From contig CBFGTV010000005.1 of assembly GCA_965652145.1 (NCBI GenBank), forward strand, positions 20,392 through 84,391: a DNA stretch of 64,000 bases. Reading direction: 5' to 3'. Every line of letters starts with the position of its first letter. Positions within the stretch are counted from its first letter, which is position 1. Shown here in pieces: positions 9,463-16,994 of the stretch. The position numbers and the translations under genes were made by a program. The notes under the pieces were generated by a model. It saw only the letters and a program-made list of their open reading frames with translations, made no database searches and was not told the DNA's origin. Source of the DNA: CBFGTV01 sp965652145. Its GTDB lineage: Bacteria > Bacillota > Clostridia > Peptostreptococcales > Natronincolaceae.

Positions 9463-10651
9463 TTTCTGTTTCCTCCCCTCTGGCAAGGGCAGCCAAAACG
9501 GCTCCCCGAATAATAACACCCTTTAGACGCTGCTGCTCATCAATGACAGCCACAGGGGTTTTGGCCTCGGCCATAATAGAAAATAAATTTACTAATTTTG
9601 TGTCTGTTGTTACAGTTGGAATATCAGTCTCCAGAGCCGATTCAAAGGAGCTTTTATTTTCCTTAGCCAATTGCAGAATAGTATCGGCATTAACATATCC
9701 CTTTAAAATACGTTGCTTGTCAACAACAAATACCCCCGAAACCTCTTCCTTTTCCATTAATCTTAGGGCGACCCGGGGGCCATCCTTTTGATGGTCAATG
9801 GAAACGGGTTTGATCATAATTTCTCCGGCGGTTAAGACCTTTGTTTTATCGACATCCTCTACAAATTTGGCGACATAATCATTGGCAGGATTAATTAAGA
9901 TATCCTCTGGAGTGCCGATCTGCACGATTTGCCCGTCCTTCATCAGGGCAATTCGATCGCCAATTTTCAAGGCTTCATCCAGGTCGTGGGTAATGAAGAT
10001 GATGGTTTTATTCATGGCATTTTGAAGCTCCAGCAGCTCGTCCTGCATTTCCTTACGGATTAAGGGGTCGAGGGCACTGAAAGCCTCGTCCATTAATAAT
10101 ATATCGGGCTCAATGGCTAAGGCTCTGGCCAGGCCAACTCTTTGCTGCATTCCCCCACTTAGCTGATTTGGATAGCTGTCTGCCCAGCCTTCCAAGCCAA
10201 CCAGCTTTAAAGCCTCCAAGGCTTTTTGATTCCGTTGATCCTTTTCAATGCCCTGAACCTCTAAGCCATATTCAACATTTTCCACCACAGTTCTGTGGGG
10301 AAATAAAGCAAAGCGTTGGAAGACCATTCCCAGTTTTTTTCTTCTTACCTCCATCAGCTGCTCTTTATTCATCTGTGTAATATCTTCCCCATCTAGAAAG
10401 ATATGGCCGGAAGTTGAATTAATTAGCCGATTCAGACAACGAATTAGGGTGGATTTACCGCTGCCGGACAGACCCATAACAACAAAGATCTCACCTTCTT
10501 CAACGGTAAAGGAAACATCGCCTACACCCACTGCCTGCCTCGTTTCTTTCAGAATTTTATCTTTAGGCACGCCTTTTTTAAGAAGCTCCAAGGCTCTCTC
10601 TGGTTTGTTTCCAAAAATCTTGACTAAATTTTCTACTCTAATTTTAGACAT
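9449..10651 (-). CDS. opuAA: Glycine betaine-type ABC transporter ATPase with CBS domains
   Basis: 400 aa from the ATG at 10651, which has AGAGGT 8 nt upstream; the in-frame ATG at 10702 has no ribosome site. Walker A GLSGSGKST (about residues 60-68), signature LSGGMQQR, Walker B ILLMDEAFSALDP and the H-loop ITHD are intact. Two C-terminal CBS repeats (about 265-395) are typical of OpuAA, where they sense ionic strength. First gene of the opuA operon, so the transporter is probably osmotically controlled. Confidence 0.92.
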   Translation of the reverse strand: MSKIRVENLVKIFGNKPERALELLKKGVPKDKILKETRQAVGVGDVSFTVEEGEIFVVMGLSGSGKSTLIRCLNRLINSTSGHIFLDGEDITQMNKEQLMEVRRKKLGMVFQRFALFPHRTVVENVEYGLEVQGIEKDQRNQKALEALKLVGLEGWADSYPNQLSGGMQQRVGLARALAIEPDILLMDEAFSALDPLIRKEMQDELLELQNAMNKTIIFITHDLDEALKIGDRIALMKDGQIVQIGTPEDILINPANDYVAKFVEDVDKTKVLTAGEIMIKPVSIDHQKDGPRVALRLMEKEEVSGVFVVDKQRILKGYVNADTILQLAKENKSSFESALETDIPTVTTDTKLVNLFSIMAEAKTPVAVIDEQQRLKGVIIRGAVLAALARGEETENGDN

Positions 10652-10713
10652 ACTTTGTACCTCTTTTCTATTTCCAAATTTAGGAAAAATGTAAACCCCC
10701 ACTATAGTTAATT

Positions 10714-10742
10714 ATCGTAACATATAATTTACAAATTTGCAA
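10714..10742 (-). promoter_or_regulatory. Candidate opuA promoter
   Basis: On the minus strand TTGCAA (10742-10737), a 17-nt spacer, then TACGAT (10719-10714), about 65 nt before the opuAA start. The -10 match is only 4 of 6, so this is tentative. Confidence 0.35.
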
Positions 10743-11058
10743 AAAAACATTGGTATAAAGTGAGTCGCAAATTCTGGGCAAGGCTAATGTTTTCAAGGGG
10801 TATAAAAAAATATAATTTTTTATTATTTCTATATATTTGGAAGCAAAATTGCAATTAATTTTCTAATTTAATATATAACCAAATAAAGTGCTGTAAAACA
10901 CAAATCGACACATTTCACAATTGCAAGACAATTTATTTCAAAATACAAATTTCTTACAAACCATTAGTTTCCACAGGTAAACCTTGCAAAAAAGATGTTA
11001 AAGTCAAAGTGACAAAAATTATATTTTAATCACCCTTTAATACTTACCTGCTTATAAT
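10743..11058. other. AT-rich divergent intergenic region
   Basis: About 460 bp separate opuAA (minus) and the small gene at 11115 (plus). It is very AT-rich with no reading frame of note. A TATAAT at 11053-11058 lies about 57 nt before the plus-strand gene and may be its -10; no convincing -35 is present. I see no riboswitch or clear operator. Confidence 0.4.
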
Positions 11059-11114
11059 ATAATGACATTTTTAATTGAAGATTATACTCTTATAAGGAAG
11101 GGAGGTACAAAAAT

Positions 11115-11372
11115 ATGGAGGATATTTTAATTAAAAGTGTAAAAAGTCATCTTTCTGAAAAGAAAGCAGATTCCATTACCATTGATTATGACAATGTGTG
11201 TAACTGCTGCAGCTCTTATAAAACTCCCAGGGCTAAATTAGGAAAACCCGAGTATGATAATAATTTTAATACTTATGTTTACGAGGATATTCTATTTTAT
11301 GTGAATAAGCAGCTGCTCTTTAATAAAGAGCTGGTTACAAGTCAGTTGAGTAGTCTACTGGATGAAGTATAA
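11115..11372 (+). CDS. Small Cys-motif protein of unknown function
   Basis: 85 aa, start supported by GGGAGGT 6-8 nt upstream. It contains a CNCC motif at about residues 32-35 in an otherwise soluble, mixed-charge protein with no signal peptide or membrane segment. It stands alone with its own candidate -10 and a strong terminator, so it is a monocistronic unit. The Cys cluster could bind metal or take part in thiol chemistry; that is speculation. I do not recognise the family. Confidence 0.65.
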   Translation: MEDILIKSVKSHLSEKKADSITIDYDNVCNCCSSYKTPRAKLGKPEYDNNFNTYVYEDILFYVNKQLLFNKELVTSQLSSLLDEV

Positions 11373-11388
11373 GCCAAGGGCTGTAGCA

Positions 11389-11438
11389 AATAATCCCCTC
11401 TCAGGTCAATATAGGACTTAAGAGGGGATTATTTTTTT
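11389..11438 (+). terminator. Rho-independent terminator
   Basis: 13-bp perfect stem AATAATCCCCTCT/AGAGGGGATTATT with a 19-nt loop, followed by a T-run, directly after the 85-aa gene. Confidence 0.85.
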
Positions 11439-11527
11439 CATAAAAAAAGGAAGTGAATGACAATAGGAAAAATGCTGAATGGTAAATGTACCCAAAATTT
11501 AGAAAATTACAAAGATATGAAAATACC

Positions 11528-11555
11528 TTGCTTTTATTAGGCTACATGTTATAAT
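11528..11555 (+). promoter_or_regulatory. Candidate promoter of the aspartase-Frd-Hdr-Flx operon
   Basis: TTGCTT (11528-11533), 16-nt spacer, perfect TATAAT (11550-11555). The predicted start site near 11562 leaves a leader of about 250 nt before aspA. That leader contains further short inverted repeats but no riboswitch I can name. Confidence 0.5.
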
Positions 11556-11566
11556 TATCGCGAAAG

Positions 11567-11580
11567 GTTAAAAATTTAAC
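11567..11580 (+). promoter_or_regulatory. Rex-like operator
   Basis: The palindrome GTTAA-AAAT-TTAAC matches the core of the clostridial Rex site (TTGTTAAnnnnTTAACAA); the outer two bases on each side do not match. It lies about 5 nt downstream of the predicted transcription start, a position where a bound repressor would block transcription. Rex senses NADH/NAD+, which fits an operon with an NAD(P)H-type input subunit. Confidence 0.45.
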
Positions 11581-11809
11581 GGAATTATTTTCGGTTCAGG
11601 TGAAAATCATTATTTATCGTGAAAAAAGATGATTCATATAACAATGAGGCATTACCCGTAAGCAACTTTAAATATTAAATTTAAAGGTTATACGGTTACG
11701 GGTGCTGGTGTGCCTGATCACAGATTGTTTTGTTAATTTAGTAACAATATTTTTCTTTGTCTTTAGAATAAAGCTGGTTCAGCTAAAAGAAAAAAGGAGG
11801 ATGGTTTGT

Positions 11810-13330
11810 ATGTTAGAGAACACAAAAAATTATCTGCTGAAGCATAGGCTGTTTAAGTCTAATTATCCAATGCGGCTTAAACGTATCAAGTCCCTTCGTA
11901 CCGTCCCACAGTTTAACAAGACCAGGGTGGAATCTGATTCCCTGGGAAGTTTAGAAATACCGGCCAATGCCTATTACGGCATTCAATCTAAAAGAGCTAA
12001 GCAAAACTTTTCCTTATCGGGTCTTAGAATACATAAGCAATTGGTGCGAGCAATGGGATTAGTTAAGTATGCTTGTATCGAAGCTAACCTTCGTACCGAA
12101 GTCATGCCACAGCAAATTGGTCAGGCCATCAAAATAGCCTGTACAGAATTTATCGCTGGTCAGTATGACGACCAGATCATTGTGGAACCCATTCAAGGAG
12201 GTGCAGGCACCTCTATTAATATGAATGTAAACGAAATTTTAGCTAATCGTGCCATAGAAATCCTTGGGGGTGAAAAAGGTCATTATGATATTGTATCTCC
12301 CAATACCCATGTGAATATGGCCCAATCCACCAACGACGTAGTGCCAACAGCCTTTAAGGTAGCAGTTCTTATGATGAAAGAAAAACTAATAGACAGCTTA
12401 GAAAAGCTACACAAAGCCCTTGTAGAAAAAGAACTGGAGTTTGACGAAATAGTTACCATAGGAAGAACCCATTTACAAGATGCGATTCCCATTCGATTGG
12501 GTCAGGAATTCGGAGCCTATGCCCGGTTAATTAATCGAGATATCAATCGTATAAATGAAGCAATGGAAGCCTTATATACCGTTAACCTGGGGGCAACTGC
12601 CGTGGGAACAGGCCTTAATGCTGACCCTGCCTATATTCAGGCGGCCATTGAAGAATTGAAAAAGATTACCCACTTAAATATTCGCTTGGCGGAGCACTTA
12701 GTAGATGCCACACAAAATACAGATTGCTACGTTCACGTATCGGGTGCGATTCGAACCTGTGCCTTAAATCTGTCTAAGATGTGCAATGACCTAAGGCTGC
12801 TGGCCTCAGGGCCCAAATGTGGCTTAATGGAAATTAAGCTGCCTGCGGTACAGCCTGGGTCCTCTATTATGCCAGGCAAGGTTAACCCCGTTATGGTAGA
12901 GATGATGAACCAGATCTGCTTTCAAATTCAAGGTAATGATCATGCCATCGCTATGGCTTCAGAAGCAGGACAGTTTCAATTAAATGTGATGGCCCCGGTA
13001 ATATTTAAAAATTTATTTGAAGCCATTGAAATTTTAACCAATGGGGTTAATGCCCTGACAGAACGTTGTATTCGTGGCATTGAAGTCAATCGAGAGCACT
13101 GTAATGAGCTGGTTAATAGCAGTGTTGGAGTAGTAACTGCTTTAAATCCTTACATTGGTTATGAAAAAAGCTCGGAAATTGCCAAAGAAGTATTATCCAC
13201 CAGACAAACTGTCCGGGAAGTTGTCTTGAAAAAAGGCCTATTAACCGAGGAACAGCTAGATGCTATCCTGAAGCCTAAAGAAATGACAGAACCAGGTATT
13301 CCAGGGGCCAAAAAGAAAATCGGTTCCTGA
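11810..13330 (+). CDS. aspA: Aspartate ammonia-lyase (aspartase)
   Basis: 506 aa from the ATG at 11810, which has AAGGAGG 9 nt upstream; the longer in-frame start at 11702 would add an implausible hydrophobic stretch. Aspartase/fumarase superfamily: the substrate loop signature GSSIMPGKVNPV is intact, followed by AGQFQLNVM and SSVGVVTALNPYIGY, which look like aspartase rather than class II fumarase. Other conserved segments are STNDVVPTA and GRTHLQDA. It would catalyse L-aspartate to fumarate plus ammonia in the cytoplasm. About 40 extra N-terminal residues are basic and unlike the core. First gene of the operon, it supplies the substrate of the fumarate reductase encoded next. Fumarase activity cannot be fully excluded. 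Confidence 0.88.
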   Translation: MLENTKNYLLKHRLFKSNYPMRLKRIKSLRTVPQFNKTRVESDSLGSLEIPANAYYGIQSKRAKQNFSLSGLRIHKQLVRAMGLVKYACIEANLRTEVMPQQIGQAIKIACTEFIAGQYDDQIIVEPIQGGAGTSINMNVNEILANRAIEILGGEKGHYDIVSPNTHVNMAQSTNDVVPTAFKVAVLMMKEKLIDSLEKLHKALVEKELEFDEIVTIGRTHLQDAIPIRLGQEFGAYARLINRDINRINEAMEALYTVNLGATAVGTGLNADPAYIQAAIEELKKITHLNIRLAEHLVDATQNTDCYVHVSGAIRTCALNLSKMCNDLRLLASGPKCGLMEIKLPAVQPGSSIMPGKVNPVMVEMMNQICFQIQGNDHAIAMASEAGQFQLNVMAPVIFKNLFEAIEILTNGVNALTERCIRGIEVNREHCNELVNSSVGVVTALNPYIGYEKSSEIAKEVLSTRQTVREVVLKKGLLTEEQLDAILKPKEMTEPGIPGAKKKIGS

Positions 13331-13374
13331 GTATGATGTAATTACCACTACGACTACTTAAAGGGGGTAATCAG

Positions 13375-14094
13375 GTGACAAAGGATCGTATATTGGAAGT
13401 CGAAAAAGAAAGCCCTGTTCAAGGGCGTGAAATGGTAGATATCTATATTATGGGCAAGCGGTATACCGTACCCGGCTCCCTGACCATTATGAAGGGCTTT
13501 GAATATGCCGGCTACACGCTGCTAAGGGGTTGTGGCTGCAGAGCAGGCTTTTGCGGAGCCTGTTCTACGGTTTATCGTATCGGTAGGAATCATGAGCTGA
13601 AGGTGGGGCTGGCTTGTCAAACTAAGGTAGAAAATGAAATGTACTTAACTCAAATTCCCTTTTATCCCTATCATAGGGTGCAATATAATGTAGAAGAATT
13701 AAAGGCTGATAAAGATCAAGTGGTGGCGATTTATCCTGAAATTACGAAATGTCTTGGATGTAATTCATGTAGCAATGTTTGCCCGCAGAATTTAAAAGTA
13801 ATGAAATATATCGCCCATGCCATTCGAGGAGAAATCTCTAAAGCGGCGGATGAATCCTTTGACTGCCTGATGTGCGGCCTTTGTTCATCCAGATGTCCGG
13901 CTAACATCGTTCACTATAAAGTAGGCCTGCTATGCAGGCGCCTCCACGGAAAGTATCTGGCCCCTAATGCCGGCCATTTGCAGGAAAGAATTGATGAAAT
14001 TGAAGCCGGGGTCTTTGATCAGCCATTAGAGAAGCTGATAAAGGCCGATAAGGAAACCCTGGCTGAAAAATACAATAAGCGTGAAATTGAATAG
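13375..14094 (+). CDS. frdB: Fumarate reductase iron-sulfur subunit
   Basis: 239 aa, GTG start with AAGGGGG upstream. N-terminal [2Fe-2S] ferredoxin domain with Cys at 53, 55, 60, 63 and 81 (GCGCRAGFCGAC). C-terminal dicluster domain with C126-x2-C129-x2-C132-x3-C136 and C164-x2-C167-x2-C170-x3-C174. Both C-terminal motifs have four Cys spaced for [4Fe-4S]; classical FrdB/SdhB instead carries one [3Fe-4S]. It would wire an electron donor to FrdA. No membrane-anchor subunit follows; hdrB comes after frdA, resembling methanogen TfrB split into two proteins. Succinate oxidation in the reverse direction is possible. Confidence 0.85.
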   Translation: MTKDRILEVEKESPVQGREMVDIYIMGKRYTVPGSLTIMKGFEYAGYTLLRGCGCRAGFCGACSTVYRIGRNHELKVGLACQTKVENEMYLTQIPFYPYHRVQYNVEELKADKDQVVAIYPEITKCLGCNSCSNVCPQNLKVMKYIAHAIRGEISKAADESFDCLMCGLCSSRCPANIVHYKVGLLCRRLHGKYLAPNAGHLQERIDEIEAGVFDQPLEKLIKADKETLAEKYNKREIE

Positions 14095-14109
14095 GGGGGG
14101 CCTAATACC

Positions 14110-15723
14110 ATGAGTTATACTCCTGCAATGAGAGAATCAATTGAAAAGGTGGAAAAAACCAGAGAAGGGCGATTAGGAAACTATTTTCCCAGAATGACTC
14201 CCGAAGAAAAGCAAGAGGTGTTGAGGAACCACCATCCCGATTATATTCAAGGTCAATTTCGGGAGGCTAAAATTGGACCCAATAAAGGGGATCGATTCCC
14301 CCATGAGCTGTGCGATATACTGGAGGCTTATCCTAAAATAGATTGGAAGCATTTTACCCCTCAAGAAGCTGATTGTCAGGTGGATGTCCTTGTGATTGGC
14401 GGTGGCGGTGCGGGAGCTTCGGCTGCCCTGCTGGCCCATGAAAATGGAGCCAAGGTACTTTTAGCTACCAAGCTTCGTTTTGGAGATTCCAATACAGTAA
14501 TGGCTCAGGGGGGGATTCAGGCGGCGGATCAGCCCCAGGATTCACCCCCTGTCCATTACTTGGATGTAATGGGAGGAGGACACTATTACAATATTCCTGA
14601 GCTGGTAAAGGCCCTGGTATCTGATGCCCCTTCAGTAATTAAGTGGCTGGAAAACCTGGGATGTATGTTTGACAAAGATGCTTCAGGCAATATGGTCACC
14701 AATCATGGCGGGGGAACCTCACGAAAAAGAATGCACTCTGCCCGGGATTATACTGGAGCAGAAATTATGCGTACCCTAAGGGACGAGGTTTTATGCCGGG
14801 GAATAGATGTCGTTGAATTCAGTCCTGCTGTTGAATTGCTTATGGATGAAAAGGGAAGGGCGGCCGGTGCAATACTATATAATATGGAGACCAATGAATA
14901 CCAGGTTGTACAGGCAAAAACTGTCATTATGGCTACCGGTGGACTGGGAAGACTTCACACCCAGAATTTCCCCACCTCCAACCATTATGGTGCAACGGCT
15001 GATGGATTAGTAATGGCCTATCGGGCAGGGGCTAGGCTTATCTTTATGGATACGGTTCAGTACCATCCAACCGGTGCTTCCTTTCCAGAGCAGGTGGAAG
15101 GATTATTGATTACCGAAAAGGTGAGGGGGCTTGGGGCTGAGCCTGTTAATATTGATGGAGAGCAATTTGTTTATCCTCTGGAAACCCGTGATGTGGCAGC
15201 CTCTGCCATTATTAGGGAATGTGTCCGGGGCAAGGGAATTACTGCGCCTTCAGGAATGAAGGGGGTATGGCTGGACGCTCCAATGATCGAGAGAATCCAT
15301 GGAGAAGGTACCATTGAAAGGGAATTGCCGGCGATGCTTAGACAGTTTGCTCGCTTTAATGTGGATATACGCAAAGATCCCATTCTTGTGTACCCCACTT
15401 TGCACTACCAAAATGGAGGGGTTTTGATCAACCAAAGGGGAGAAACCTCTGTTGAAAACCTCTATGTGGCAGGTGAAGCCGCTGGGGGTATCCACGGAAG
15501 AAATCGTCTTATGGGCAACTCTTTATTAGATATTCTGGTGTTTGGGAGAAGGGCAGGGCTTGACGCAGCCCAAAGGGCCTTATCCATGAAGGATTTTAAG
15601 CCCCGTTTACATATTAACCATGTAAAAGATTTTGTCAAGGAGTTAGAAAGCCATAGAATTGAAAAAACCTTCACTTCACCTATTTTGATTCCATTTAGGC
15701 ACCGGCTCAATCCAACCCGATAG
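14110..15723 (+). CDS. frdA: Fumarate reductase flavoprotein subunit
   Basis: 537 aa, 15 bp after frdB. FAD-binding motif GGGGAGASAA (about residues 97-106) is preceded by about 88 extra N-terminal residues not present in ordinary SdhA/FrdA. Active-site blocks are recognisable: ETRDVAASAI, HYQNGGV, and GIHGRNRLMGNSLLDILVFGRRAG near the end. At the position where membrane-bound enzymes attach FAD through His (SHTV), this protein has Asn (SNTVMAQGG, N128), so FAD should be non-covalent, as in soluble fumarate reductases and L-aspartate oxidase. It would reduce fumarate to succinate in the cytoplasm. Aspartate oxidase is an alternative for the fold, but the paired FrdB argues against it. Confidence 0.85.
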   Translation: MSYTPAMRESIEKVEKTREGRLGNYFPRMTPEEKQEVLRNHHPDYIQGQFREAKIGPNKGDRFPHELCDILEAYPKIDWKHFTPQEADCQVDVLVIGGGGAGASAALLAHENGAKVLLATKLRFGDSNTVMAQGGIQAADQPQDSPPVHYLDVMGGGHYYNIPELVKALVSDAPSVIKWLENLGCMFDKDASGNMVTNHGGGTSRKRMHSARDYTGAEIMRTLRDEVLCRGIDVVEFSPAVELLMDEKGRAAGAILYNMETNEYQVVQAKTVIMATGGLGRLHTQNFPTSNHYGATADGLVMAYRAGARLIFMDTVQYHPTGASFPEQVEGLLITEKVRGLGAEPVNIDGEQFVYPLETRDVAASAIIRECVRGKGITAPSGMKGVWLDAPMIERIHGEGTIERELPAMLRQFARFNVDIRKDPILVYPTLHYQNGGVLINQRGETSVENLYVAGEAAGGIHGRNRLMGNSLLDILVFGRRAGLDAAQRALSMKDFKPRLHINHVKDFVKELESHRIEKTFTSPILIPFRHRLNPTR

Positions 15724-15761
15724 AAAGGGTAGAAAACTAAAACCAAAGGGGAGTGGAAGCT

Positions 15762-16553
15762 ATGCTTGGATATTATCCCGGTTGTACTGTTAGAGCACAA
15801 AATGATGATGGCTTTGAAAAACAATCAATGGCAATACTACAGGCCTTTGACATCGATGTCCGGGAGCTAGAGGAATGGGAATGCTGCGGTGCCGTATATC
15901 CATTAACAACAGACGAATATGTGCCCCTACTATCTTCTGTAAGGGCCTTGCAAAGAACGAAGGAAGAAGGCCGGGAGGGATTGTTGACGCTGTGCAGTGC
16001 CTGCTACCATGTATTGAAGCGAGTCAATTATCGAATGAATAATGACCCGGAAGCTAAAGAGCGTGTAGAAAACTACCTTCAATCAGAATATGACGGAAGT
16101 ACCAAGGTATATCACCTGATTGAAGTATTACGAGATTTTGTCGGATACGAAAAGCTAAAAGAGAAAGCAGTAGTCCCTTTAAAAGGAGAAAAAATTGCCT
16201 GTTATTATGGCTGCCTGTTTCTAAGACCAAAGGAAGAAATCAATCTGGTAGATGCAGAAAATCCGAAGCTAATGGAGGAAATTCTGGAGGCCTTGGGAGC
16301 CCAAACGGTGGCATTTTCCTACCGTATCGATTGCTGCGGCACTTATCATGCCTATCAAAGCGAAACCATCTGTCACAGCACCAGTAAGCGGATTGTCATG
16401 TCAGCCAAAAGGGCAGGGGCCACCCAAATGGTGACGGCCTGCCCCCTGTGTAAACACAATCTGGAGAAGTGTCAAATAGACTGGGAGGAAAGGGATCGGC
16501 TGCCCGTTAACTATATTACCGTTCCGGTTTTTCAAGCCCTGGGAGGCCGATAG
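15762..16553 (+). CDS. hdrB: HdrB-like CCG-domain protein
   Basis: 263 aa from ATG 15762, with GGGGAG about 9 nt upstream; an in-frame GTG at 15753 falls inside the ribosome site. Two complete CCG domains: Cys in YYPGC, ECCG and CSAC, then YYGC, DCCG and CPLC. In HdrB these bind the non-cubane [4Fe-4S] clusters that reduce disulfides. Both sets are intact, so clusters should form. Partners are HdrC and HdrA just downstream and, by context, FrdB upstream. The true electron acceptor could be a thiol/disulfide or the fumarate reductase; the operon favours the latter. Confidence 0.88.
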   Translation: MLGYYPGCTVRAQNDDGFEKQSMAILQAFDIDVRELEEWECCGAVYPLTTDEYVPLLSSVRALQRTKEEGREGLLTLCSACYHVLKRVNYRMNNDPEAKERVENYLQSEYDGSTKVYHLIEVLRDFVGYEKLKEKAVVPLKGEKIACYYGCLFLRPKEEINLVDAENPKLMEEILEALGAQTVAFSYRIDCCGTYHAYQSETICHSTSKRIVMSAKRAGATQMVTACPLCKHNLEKCQIDWEERDRLPVNYITVPVFQALGGR

Positions 16554-16576
16554 TCCCTGGAGAAAGGAGAGATCCT

Positions 16577-16966
16577 ATGCGTTTTCCTCAGAAAACAGCC
16601 AGCAGGCGTGAAAAGGAAGAATTGTTGTATATTACACAAAAAGAGGTAAAGGACTGCTACCAATGTATGAAATGCAGCTCCGGGTGCCCTTTTATTGAAC
16701 AAATGGATTATAAGCCTCATCAAATGATGCTGCTGACAAAGCTAGGTTTATTTGATAAGGTGCTTCAAAGTGAAAGCTTATGGGTCTGTGCCTCTTGCAT
16801 GACCTGTTCAAGCCGTTGTCCCCGTGATATTGAGCCGGCCAGGATTATTGAAGGTTTTCGGGCTATGGTTCTACGGGAAAAGGATCAAAGTAAGATGGAG
16901 CTGATTCAAAAAACAGGTTTGCCTCGACAGGCCCTCATTGCTTCAATGCGAAAATTTGAACGCTAA
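16577..16966 (+). CDS. hdrC: HdrC-like [4Fe-4S] protein
   Basis: 129 aa, start after GAAAGGAGAGAT. Two [4Fe-4S] motifs, CYQCMKCSSGCPF (about residues 30-42) and CASCMTCSSRCPRDIEP (about 72-88), the HdrC arrangement. No transmembrane helix, so this is the soluble HdrABC type. It relays electrons between HdrA and HdrB. Confidence 0.9.
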   Translation: MRFPQKTASRREKEELLYITQKEVKDCYQCMKCSSGCPFIEQMDYKPHQMMLLTKLGLFDKVLQSESLWVCASCMTCSSRCPRDIEPARIIEGFRAMVLREKDQSKMELIQKTGLPRQALIASMRKFER

Positions 16967-16994
16967 GGCCATCTTACTAAATGGGGGGTAAATA

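Noticed and set aside
11702..11809. Upstream extension of aspartase
   Set aside because: Hydrophobic stretch unlike aspartase, and a strong AAGGAGG lies before the ATG at 11810.
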